64,000 nucleotides of DNA from Sphingobium arseniciresistens. GTDB lineage: Bacteria; Pseudomonadota; Alphaproteobacteria; Sphingomonadales; Sphingomonadaceae. Each line of letters begins with the position of its first letter. The stretch's first letter is position 1. Below, piece by piece: positions 57,193 through 64,000 of the stretch. Under the pieces are notes generated by a model that ran no database searches, was not told the origin of the DNA, and saw only the letters and a list, made by a program, of their open reading frames with translations. The translations under genes and the position numbers were made by a program. The stretch spans positions 151,022 to 215,021 of the forward strand of contig JARFNK010000009.1 in assembly GCA_029167225.1 (NCBI GenBank), given 5' to 3'.

Positions 57193-58809
57193 ATGATCCA
57201 CCGCCGCGCCGCCACCCTGCTTGCCCCCTCTCTGCTTGTTCTCGCCCTGACCACAGGAAGCCAGGCGATCGCCGGGAAGGACGAGGCGAAGCGCGGCGAG
57301 CAATGGTGGGCGCATGTGGAAATATTGGCGGACGACAAGCTGGAGGGCCGGCTCACCGGATCGCCGGGCTATCTGAAGGCGGCGGATTATGTGATCGACC
57401 AGTTCAAGGCGCTGGGCCTCAAACCGGCGGGCGTGGACGGCTATCTCCAGCCGGTCGGCTTCGTCGAGCAGCGGATCGTTTCCGCCGCGAGCAAGGCCGT
57501 GCTTACCGGCCCCGATGGCACGGCGACCACGCTGGCGGCGCCCGCAGACATCATCTTCTCCGGTCGCGGCGGCCCCGCCCCCACCAGCATCGACGCGCCG
57601 CTGGTGTTCGTGGGCTATGGCCTGCACATCCCCGAAGCGGGGCATGACGATTTCGCCGGGCTCGACCTGAAGGGCAAGGTCGCGGTGTATATCAGCGGCG
57701 GCCCGGCGCATATCTCCGGCGCATTGAAGTCGCACGCACGGTCGGAACGGAGCAAGGTGCTTGCCCGCATGGGCGCGGTCGGCGCGATCAGCCTCACCAC
57801 CATCAAGCAGACCGAGATCCCGTGGAGCCGCGCGACGCTGCTCGCCTCGCAGCCCGCCATGTACCTGGCAGACGCCAGCCTGCGCGATACAGAGGTGCCG
57901 CTGATGAACGCCACGCTCGACGCGACCAGGGCCGAAATGCTGTTCGCCGGATCGGGCCAGAGCTTCGCCCATCTCTCCACCCTCGCGGACGCCTCCAAGC
58001 CGGTGCCGGTGCTGGCGCTGAAGCCGCGCTTCTCCGCCACCATCGCCGCGAGCCGCAGGGAACTGACATCGCCCAACATCATCGCGGTGATGCCCGGCAC
58101 CGATCCGAAGCTGAAGGGCGAATATGTCGTCCTCTCCGCGCATCTCGACGGGCTGGGCGTGGGCGAGCCGATCCATGGCGACACCATCTACAACGGCGCG
58201 CTCGACAATGCCTCCGGCGTCGCCTCGCTGATCGAGATCGCCCGCGCGCTCAAGGCCGGCAAGGTGAAGCCCGATCGCTCGATCCTGTTCGCCATCATCT
58301 GCGCGGAGGAGAAGGGCCTGCTGGGATCGCATTATTTCGCCGAGCGCCCGACGGTGCCGCAGAAGGCTCTCGTCGCCGACCTCAATTTCGACATGGCGCT
58401 GCCGATCTTCCCGCTGACCAGCATCACGCCGCTCGGCTATGACCAGAGTTCGCTGGGCAAGGATGCGCAGGCGGTGGGCGCGACCATGAGCCTGCCGATC
58501 AAGGTCGATCCCTTCCCGGATCGCAACACCTTCATCCGATCGGACCAGTACAGCTTCATCAAGGCGGGCATCCCGTCGCTGTTCTTCAAATATGGCTTCG
58601 TCGCCGGCACGCCGGAAGCCGAAACCGAAAAGGCATGGCGCGCCAATGTCTACCATTCCCCCAGCGACGACGCGAAGCAGCCGGTGATGCCGGAGGAGGC
58701 GGTGAAGCTGAACGACTATGTGACGGCACTGACCCTGCGCGTGGCCAATGCCCCGGCGCGGCCGACATGGAATGGGGACAGCTTTTTCAAGCGGTTTGTG
58801 AAGGAGTAG
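57193..58809 (+). CDS. M28-family metallopeptidase, exported
   Basis: A 538-residue zinc aminopeptidase-like enzyme. A signal peptide (about 1-26, LLVLALTTGSQAIA) precedes EILADDKLEGRLTGSPGYLK, a protease-associated domain (about 130-250) and the M28 catalytic domain: SAHLDGLG (His, Asp), NGALDNASGVASLIE (bridging Asp), CAEEKGLLGS (catalytic and metal Glu), NFDMALP (Asp) and YHSPSDD (His). All ligands are present, so it should be active on peptides in the periplasm or outside. GAGGAGA precedes ATG 57193; the frame continues upstream but without a signal peptide. Confidence 0.92.
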   Translation: MIHRRAATLLAPSLLVLALTTGSQAIAGKDEAKRGEQWWAHVEILADDKLEGRLTGSPGYLKAADYVIDQFKALGLKPAGVDGYLQPVGFVEQRIVSAASKAVLTGPDGTATTLAAPADIIFSGRGGPAPTSIDAPLVFVGYGLHIPEAGHDDFAGLDLKGKVAVYISGGPAHISGALKSHARSERSKVLARMGAVGAISLTTIKQTEIPWSRATLLASQPAMYLADASLRDTEVPLMNATLDATRAEMLFAGSGQSFAHLSTLADASKPVPVLALKPRFSATIAASRRELTSPNIIAVMPGTDPKLKGEYVVLSAHLDGLGVGEPIHGDTIYNGALDNASGVASLIEIARALKAGKVKPDRSILFAIICAEEKGLLGSHYFAERPTVPQKALVADLNFDMALPIFPLTSITPLGYDQSSLGKDAQAVGATMSLPIKVDPFPDRNTFIRSDQYSFIKAGIPSLFFKYGFVAGTPEAETEKAWRANVYHSPSDDAKQPVMPEEAVKLNDYVTALTLRVANAPARPTWNGDSFFKRFVKE

Positions 58810-59014
58810 GGGCGGGAGCGCTGTGCGCCATTTTATGACCTTCAGGCGCTGCCAATCCTCGCCCGAAAGCTGACATTGATCAAGTTGACAGGATTGGCAA
58901 AAATTGGGCGACCGTCAACATCAGGCCTTATGGCCAACGGCTAATAGGTGCCTTATCATCATAAATGATTGTGCGCGGGTTGGCATCCAAAGCACCTGAC
59001 GTTACCGCGCTTCA

Positions 59015-60277
59015 ATGGTTTCGGATTTTTTCGATAGGGTGCCTCGCGCGATCAGGGGCAGATTAGCGGCCGTCACCGGCGCAATCTTGCTGAGCCTCTT
59101 TGCCATAGCGTTCGCTGATTGCGGGGAGGTCGCTCAAAGCGCTTTCGCCAGATTGGCTAAAGCACATCCGCTCATGCCCTTCGTCATTTCTCCCTCATTA
59201 TTCATGCTGGTTGTCTATCTAACCCGACGTTGGGCGCCTGCGGCACGAGGTTCGGGGATCCCACAAGTGATAGCGGCCGGTCACGATCCTGAGCAGGGCG
59301 CCAAGGGACCTCTCATTTCGCTGCGTTCCGCCGCAGCGAAGTTCGTCGGTACAGTGATGATGTTGTTCGCGGGCGGATCGGTCGGCCGCGAGGGCCCAAC
59401 TGTCCAGATCAGCGCCGCCGTCATGGTGGCGGTGCATCGCTGGCTGCGAGTGCCCGTATCCGCCGGCGTCATCATAGCAGGCGGCGCTGCTGGCGTGGCT
59501 GCCGCATTCAACACGCCGTTAGCCGGCGTTGCGTTCGCAATCGAAGAACTTGCTTCTGCATTCGAGCAAAAGGTCGCGGTATTTGTCATGGCGGCCGTCA
59601 TGATATCGGGCCTCGTGAGCCTCGGATTGTCGGGTGACTACGTATATTTCGGCGTTATGAGCCAAAAGATGCCGGTCAAGGACATGCTATTGGTCGCACC
59701 CCTGGCAGGCGTTACGGGGGGCATCATTGGTGGTCTCTTTTCGCGCAGTTTAATCGCGATGGCGAGGTCACGTTTTCCGCTTTTAGTGCGCGCCCGCGCC
59801 CGCCCGCTACTCGCCGCTGGAGCCTGTGGCCTCGTGGTGGCAATCGTCGGCGTTACGACTGCAGGGCTAACGTGGGGCACGGGTTATGAGACTACTCGAG
59901 ACCTTTTGGCAGGCGAACACGCCCCCTTAATGTTCGGTCCGGCTAAATTCATCGCGGCTCTGGCGACGGCACTCAGCGGAGCACCCGGCGGAATATTCGC
60001 ACCTTCGCTGTCGGTTGGCGCTGGCTTCGGCAACCTGCTCTCCAAGCTCATGCCCTTCTCGCCATCGGGTGCTGTCGTTCTTCTCGGCATGGCAGGTTAC
60101 TTCACCGGCGTCGTTCGCGCTCCCCTAACCGCCTCGATCATCATGATGGAGATGACCGCAGAGCGATCAATGATCTTGCCGTTGTTCGGCACGGCACTCA
60201 TCGCTGACTGGATCAGTGCGCTCGTCTGTCAACCAAAGCTGTATCATGCCTTGTCGAAGCAGTTCCTGCCGGAATGA
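59015..60277 (+). CDS. ClC-family chloride channel/antiporter
   Basis: A 420-residue multi-pass membrane protein. The selectivity motifs of the family are present in order: GSGIPQVIAAG, GSVGREGPTVQISA with the gating Glu (residue 126), the internal-proton Glu region FAIEELASAFEQK, and APGGIFAPSLSVGAGFG. It lacks C-terminal CBS domains, as in bacterial ClcA, a Cl-/H+ exchanger used in acid resistance. Base use is less GC-rich than the neighbours (many TTA, CTA, ATA and ACT codons), and the 205-base upstream region is AT-richer too and contains GCCAATCCT/AGGATTGGC arms (58851-58859, 58890-58898). Recent acquisition is plausible. Confidence 0.9.
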   Translation: MVSDFFDRVPRAIRGRLAAVTGAILLSLFAIAFADCGEVAQSAFARLAKAHPLMPFVISPSLFMLVVYLTRRWAPAARGSGIPQVIAAGHDPEQGAKGPLISLRSAAAKFVGTVMMLFAGGSVGREGPTVQISAAVMVAVHRWLRVPVSAGVIIAGGAAGVAAAFNTPLAGVAFAIEELASAFEQKVAVFVMAAVMISGLVSLGLSGDYVYFGVMSQKMPVKDMLLVAPLAGVTGGIIGGLFSRSLIAMARSRFPLLVRARARPLLAAGACGLVVAIVGVTTAGLTWGTGYETTRDLLAGEHAPLMFGPAKFIAALATALSGAPGGIFAPSLSVGAGFGNLLSKLMPFSPSGAVVLLGMAGYFTGVVRAPLTASIIMMEMTAERSMILPLFGTALIADWISALVCQPKLYHALSKQFLPE

Positions 60278-60439
60278 TATCACGCTGCAGAAACGCAGAC
60301 CTCTTGCGTTCGGCCAAACATCACCACTGACCCACCGCCCCTCCTCCCAGAACCCACCACCCAATACCCGCCAATAGGGCTCGCTCGCGCATGTCGATAT
60401 GCTGCGCCGCATCGTGGCAGCGAGGGAATCGACGGGCTC

Positions 60440-61501
60440 ATGAACCGACTGAACACCGTGCAGGCGCTCAGGGCGATCGCCGCCTGGCTTGTGATCGTCA
60501 CGCATGGCGCGCTGCGGGTCAGCGAGTTCGCGCCATTGGGCCTGCCGATGCGCGCGTTCGACCTGCTGGGCGCGCTGGGCGTGACGATGTTCTTCACGCT
60601 GAGCGGCTTCATCATGGTCCATATCAGCCGCCACGGCTTCGGAGAACCCGGCGCGCCCGCGGCATTCCTGCGGCGGCGGATCATCCGCGTCGTTCCGCTC
60701 TACTGGATCATGACCGCGCTGGCCGCGGCGATGATCCTGAAGAATGCCGAGCCGCTGGGGACGACCCAGCTTCTCACCTCGCTGCTCTTCATCCCCTATC
60801 TCGACAGCGGCCCGTTCATCCGGCCCGTGCTGGGCGTCGGCTGGACGCTGAATTACGAGATGTTCTTCTACCTGCTGTTCGCCGCATCGCTGTTCTTCCG
60901 CCGCGGGCTGGATTTTCTGGCGATGTTCCTGCTCGCGCTGCTGGTGCTGGGGCAGGAACTGAACCCGGTGTGGGATTTCCACAGCCCTCGCAACGCGCTG
61001 GAGACATGGACGTCGCCGCTGCTGCTGCCCTTCCTGCTGGGCATGGGCCTTGCGCTGGTGCGCGAGGCGCGGCAGCAGATGCGGACACGCCATCCCTTCC
61101 TGATCCTGGCCGCTGGATGCGCGGCCATGCTGATCGTGCAGGCATGGCTGGTTCCGCAGGGGAGCTATCCCGGCTGGTGGCACATATTGGCGCTGGGCAT
61201 CGGCAGCGCTCTTGCCGGCGCAGCGATCCTCGCGGCAGACAGCCTGACGATCCCTGCATGGCTCGTCTTCTCGGGCGATGCGTCCTACAGCCTCTATCTC
61301 GTCCATCCGCTGCTGTTCGGCATCGCCCGACGGCTGGGCGGGCAGACGCTGGCGCATTCGAGCCCGCATCTTGCGATCACCCTCTACGTCGCGATGAGCA
61401 CCGTGGCCGGCATCACGCTCTATGTGGTCGTCGAGCGCCCGATCACCCGCTTCCTCTCGCAGCGCAGGCGCGCGTCGCCAGCGATCGAAGCCGCCATTTG
61501 A
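60440..61501 (+). CDS. Acyltransferase 3 family membrane protein
   Basis: A 353-residue protein with about ten hydrophobic helices. It starts MNRLNTVQALRAIAAWLVIV followed by TH, the catalytic His of this family. Later come TMFFTLSGFIMVH, FLRRRIIRVVPLYWIMT (Arg-rich, substrate side), GVGWTLNYEMFFYLLF and FSGDASYSLYLVHPLLFGI. Such proteins move acetyl or other acyl groups to sugars of exopolysaccharide or lipopolysaccharide (OafA, ExoZ types). No polysaccharide gene adjoins, so the acceptor is unknown. It lies before hemB but is not functionally connected to it. Confidence 0.9.
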   Translation: MNRLNTVQALRAIAAWLVIVTHGALRVSEFAPLGLPMRAFDLLGALGVTMFFTLSGFIMVHISRHGFGEPGAPAAFLRRRIIRVVPLYWIMTALAAAMILKNAEPLGTTQLLTSLLFIPYLDSGPFIRPVLGVGWTLNYEMFFYLLFAASLFFRRGLDFLAMFLLALLVLGQELNPVWDFHSPRNALETWTSPLLLPFLLGMGLALVREARQQMRTRHPFLILAAGCAAMLIVQAWLVPQGSYPGWWHILALGIGSALAGAAILAADSLTIPAWLVFSGDASYSLYLVHPLLFGIARRLGGQTLAHSSPHLAITLYVAMSTVAGITLYVVVERPITRFLSQRRRASPAIEAAI

Positions 61502-61592
61502 CAGGCATAGTGCCGCGGTCGCGCACGCCCGAGGCTCCCTGAGACATCCCGTCCGCTTGATCCGCCTTCCGCGCGCGCCTAAGTCACCTTGC

Positions 61593-62597
61593 ATGACCCA
61601 CGCACCCTATGCCGCCTATCCCGCCCTTCGTCTCCGCCGCACCCGTGCCTCCGCATGGAGCCGGGCGATGCATGCCGAGAACCGGCTGACCCCCGCCGAC
61701 CTCATCTGGCCGCTGTTCGTGACCGAGGGGAACGGCATCGAGGAACCCGTCGCCAGCCTGCCGGGCGTGTCGCGCTGGTCGGTGGACGGCATCGTCGCGC
61801 AGGCGAAGCTGGCGCGCGACGCGGGCATCCCCTGCCTCGCCTTGTTCCCCAACACGCAGGCCGACCGCCGCAGCGACGATGGCAAGGAAGCGCTGAACCC
61901 GGACAATCTGATGTGCCGGGCGATCCGCGCCATCAAGGATGCGGTGCCGGAGGTCGGCATCCTGACCGACGTCGCGCTCGACCCCTATACCGTGCACGGG
62001 CAGGACGGGCTGCTGGACGCGGACGGCTATGTGCTGAACGATCCCACGATCGAGGTGCTGATCGGCCAGTCGCTCAACCAGGCGGCGGCGGGCGCGGACA
62101 TCATCGCCCCCAGCGACATGATGGATGGCCGGGTCGGCGCCATCCGCACCGCGCTGGAGCGCGAGGGCCATGTAAACGTGCAGATCATGGCCTATGCCGC
62201 CAAATATGCGAGCGCCTTCTACGGCCCGTTCCGCGACGCGGTGGGATCGCGCGGGCTGCTGAAGGGCGACAAGAAGAATTACCAGATGGACCCGGCGAAC
62301 AGCGAGGAAGCGCTGCGCGAGGTCGCCCTCGACATCGCCGAGGGCGCGGACAGCGTGATGGTGAAGCCCGGCCTGCCCTATCTGGACATCATCGCCAAGG
62401 TGAAGGAACGCTTCGCCGTGCCGGTCTTCGCCTATCAGGTGTCGGGCGAATATGCGATGATCGAGGCGGCCGTGGCGGTGGGCGCGGGCGAGCGCGAGGC
62501 GCTGGCGCTGGAGACGCTGATGGCGTTCAAGCGCGCGGGCTGCTCGGGCGTGCTGACCTATCACGCGCTATACGCGGCGCGGCTGCTGGCGGGCTGA
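61593..62597 (+). CDS. hemB: Delta-aminolevulinic acid dehydratase (porphobilinogen synthase)
   Basis: A 334-residue enzyme joining two 5-aminolevulinates into porphobilinogen for heme, siroheme and other tetrapyrroles. The family's features are PLFVTEGNGIEEPVASLPGV, DVALDPYTVHGQDGLL, DIIAPSDMMDGRVGAIR, IMAYAAKYASAFYGPFRDA (first Schiff-base Lys) and VMVKPGLPYLDII (second Lys). The segment with three zinc cysteines in E. coli HemB has Asp and Ala here (DVALDPYT...QDG), so it belongs to the magnesium-type enzymes. ATG 61593 gives the common N-terminus. The GNAT gene follows seven bases on. Confidence 0.96.
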   Translation: MTHAPYAAYPALRLRRTRASAWSRAMHAENRLTPADLIWPLFVTEGNGIEEPVASLPGVSRWSVDGIVAQAKLARDAGIPCLALFPNTQADRRSDDGKEALNPDNLMCRAIRAIKDAVPEVGILTDVALDPYTVHGQDGLLDADGYVLNDPTIEVLIGQSLNQAAAGADIIAPSDMMDGRVGAIRTALEREGHVNVQIMAYAAKYASAFYGPFRDAVGSRGLLKGDKKNYQMDPANSEEALREVALDIAEGADSVMVKPGLPYLDIIAKVKERFAVPVFAYQVSGEYAMIEAAVAVGAGEREALALETLMAFKRAGCSGVLTYHALYAARLLAG

Positions 62598-62604
62598 GCG
62601 CCGC

Positions 62605-63156
62605 ATGATCGAAACGGAACGCCTGATCCTGCGCGGCTGGCGCGACGAGGATGTCGTGCCATGGCAGGCCATCTGTTCCGACCCGGAGGTGATGCGCCAC
62701 CTCGGCGCGCTCATGACGATGGACGACGCCCGCGCCTATGTGACGCGGATGCAGGCAATGCTCGCCGAGCACGGCCATTGCTTCTGGGCGATGGAACGGC
62801 GCGAGGACGGCGCGCTGCTGGGCTTTTGCGGGCTGAAGCCGGGCGCGGCCGGCACGCCGATCGCGGGCCTGATCGAGATCGGCTGGCGCATGGGCACCGC
62901 CTATTGGGGCAAGGGCTATGCGCGCGAGGCGGCGCAGGCGAGCCTCGACTGGGGCTTTGCCCATCTGCCCCCCGACAGCATCTGGGCGATCACCACGCCC
63001 GCCAATGTCCGCAGCCAGGGGTTGATGCTGCGCCTCGGCATGGTCCGCCGCCACGACATGGATTTCGAGCATGAAGGGCTGCCAGCAGGCGACCCGCAAC
63101 GCCCGCATGTGACCTTCGAGGCTAAGCGCGGGCAGATGGCGGGAATAAAGCGCTAG
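62605..63156 (+). CDS. GNAT-family N-acetyltransferase (RimJ/RimL-like)
   Basis: A 183-residue acetyl-CoA-dependent transferase. MIETERLILRGWRDEDVVPW is the RimJ/RimL-type beginning. GWRMGTAYWGKGYAREAAQA is the acetyl-CoA-binding motif A (GKGYA), and NVRSQGLMLRLGMVR completes the fold. Targets may be ribosomal proteins, small molecules or an antibiotic; none can be chosen. It is co-directional with hemB at seven bases' distance. Confidence 0.9.
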   Translation: MIETERLILRGWRDEDVVPWQAICSDPEVMRHLGALMTMDDARAYVTRMQAMLAEHGHCFWAMERREDGALLGFCGLKPGAAGTPIAGLIEIGWRMGTAYWGKGYAREAAQASLDWGFAHLPPDSIWAITTPANVRSQGLMLRLGMVRRHDMDFEHEGLPAGDPQRPHVTFEAKRGQMAGIKR

Positions 63157-63178
63157 GCCGGCGCGACCAAAAGCCAGA

Positions 63179-63712
63179 TCAGGGCTGGCGCAGGGTTGCC
63201 TTCAGCGCGTCCAGCTTGTCATTCTGCCCATCGACGACCGCCAGCGCATCGGTACGCGCGCTGTCGATGGCGTCCAGCCCGTCCTCAGCCTTGCCATCGG
63301 CGATCGCATTGGCGCGCTCGACATAGAGCGTGTCGAGGCTGGCGAGCGCCGACACGCTGTCGTTGCGCGCGGCCTCCAGATCGCTAAGCGCCACCTGCGC
63401 CGCGACCCAGGCTTCGCTCGATACGTCCGATCCCGCTGCCCGCTGCGCCAGCCGCACCGCCTCGCCATGGCTGCGCTCGAACGCGGCTGCGCCCGCCTTC
63501 ACCTGTGCTGAGAGCTTCGCAAGCTGCGCCTCCAGCGCGCTGTCCGCCGCCGGGATGCCGACGGGCACGGGCGCGGGCGCCTCCGCCGCAGCTTCCTGCC
63601 GCTCGATCGGCCGGCGCGCGAGCGAGGGATAGCCAGCAACGCCATCCGCGCTGCCGACGGCACAACCGCCCAGCAGCAGTGCGAGCGAAGGAATGAAGGG
63701 ACGGATTGCCAT
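63179..63712 (-). CDS. Small lipoprotein with helical body
   Basis: A 177-residue predicted lipoprotein: MAIRPFIPSLALLLGGC ends in a lipobox. The mature part, after a Pro/Ala linker (EAPAPVPVGIPAA), is alpha-helical with heptads (LEAQLAKLSAQVKAGAAAFE; DLEAARNDSVSALASL) and no recognised family. ATG 63712 is chosen over one three codons earlier since it places the charged residue directly before the hydrophobic core. It converges on the GNAT gene. Confidence 0.72.
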   Translation of the reverse strand: MAIRPFIPSLALLLGGCAVGSADGVAGYPSLARRPIERQEAAAEAPAPVPVGIPAADSALEAQLAKLSAQVKAGAAAFERSHGEAVRLAQRAAGSDVSSEAWVAAQVALSDLEAARNDSVSALASLDTLYVERANAIADGKAEDGLDAIDSARTDALAVVDGQNDKLDALKATLRQP

Positions 63713-64000
63713 GCCCGGCATCTAAGCACCCGGCCCAAAGGATGCAATGGCGGCCATGCAACGGCGGCCCAACGGCCCCGATGACGATGATGACGATGCC
63801 GCACTATGCCGGACGATGTCGGGCGATGGCCGGACGGCAAGCGAGGGGCGGGGCCTGACCTGACAAGCCCCTCCCCTATCGCGGAGATAATGGTGGAGGG
63901 TGGACGGTGGTTAGCGACTGTCTTCTGTGGATGGCTCCCGCGTTGCAAGTACAAATTGATGCTTTGACGTTCGGTCGGTTGCAGTCGTCTGTCCGGCCTA
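63713..64000. other. Right-edge interval without a recognised gene
   Basis: About 288 bases with GATGACGATGATGACGATG-like trinucleotide sequence near 63780 and less GC-rich sequence at the end (ACAAATTGATGCTTTGACG). No coding signature was seen; it probably contains the promoter of the lipoprotein gene and the start of whatever follows. Confidence 0.35.

Noticed and set aside
61422-61592. Longer hemB frame starting at 61422
   Set aside because: The extra N-terminus overlaps the end of the acyltransferase gene and has no family counterpart; ATG 61593 gives the usual HemB start.
1-64000. tRNA, rRNA, riboswitch, prophage or CRISPR array
   Set aside because: No TTCGANNC-type tRNA arms in suitable places, no regularly spaced direct repeats, no integrase or phage structural genes, and no recognisable riboswitch before the sulfur, heme or lysine genes were seen by eye. 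A covariance-model scan would be decisive.

Overview
The window is GC-rich, tightly packed DNA from an alphaproteobacterium. The layout and family content point to a sphingomonad (Sphingomonas, Sphingobium, Novosphingobium or a close relative): TonB-dependent receptors, DcaP-type porins, the cobA-DUF2849-cysI-DUF934-cysH sulfate operon, a UPF0262 gene, Gln-type thiol dioxygenase and 'CCTTCGACAAGCTCAGGACG'-type palindromes. The assignment is inferred from gene families, not from a marker gene. No rRNA, tRNA, CRISPR array, integrase or intact insertion sequence was recognised.

Layout. 1-6.4 kb: acetate/propionate module (acyl-CoA synthetase fragment, MHS-family transporter, DcaP-like porin, divergent acs, LuxR-type response regulator). 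6.5-12.2 kb: housekeeping block (dcd, cdd, a GH25-like protein, UPF0262, dnaB, an L,D-transpeptidase, a one-TM hypothetical). 12.2-16.1 kb: assimilatory sulfate operon on the minus strand. 16.4-19.7 kb: a 1121-residue SSS-transporter/PAS/histidine-kinase/receiver hybrid, the likely sensor partner of the regulator beside acs. 19.8-27.8 kb: hexuronate utilisation (uxaA; uxaC-uxuB; LacI regulator; secreted GH2 enzyme). 28.0-30.0 kb: vanA-vanR with two VanR operators placed on a recognisable promoter.

30.0-48.5 kb is the accessory centre of the window: an organosulfur acquisition and desulfurisation island. It contains a TonB receptor, three aliphatic-sulfonate-type periplasmic binding proteins, one ABC permease/ATPase pair, two luciferase-like (LLM) flavin monooxygenases, a DszC/SfnB-like acyl-CoA-dehydrogenase-fold protein, a Gln-type thiol dioxygenase, a triple-rhodanese protein, a class II aldolase, a D-2-hydroxyacid dehydrogenase, a LysR regulator, a 49-codon micro-ORF and an FAD/NAD(P)-binding protein. 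Two promoters about 4.6 kb apart share an 18-base motif. The parts fit uptake of sulfonate/thiol compounds and release of sulfite, which the cys operon upstream can reduce.

48.8-64 kb is mostly housekeeping: nitronate monooxygenase-like protein, lysC, ubiG, a YdeI-like protein, a degenerate HNH protein, a bacterial PH-domain protein, two GIN-domain envelope proteins, M28 peptidase, ClcA-like channel, acyltransferase, hemB, GNAT acetyltransferase and a small lipoprotein. Embedded in it is a GIY-YIG nuclease gene bracketed exactly by inverted copies of a 34-base palindromic repeat. A related paired repeat lies 3.2 kb away, so this may be a repeat-mobilising unit.
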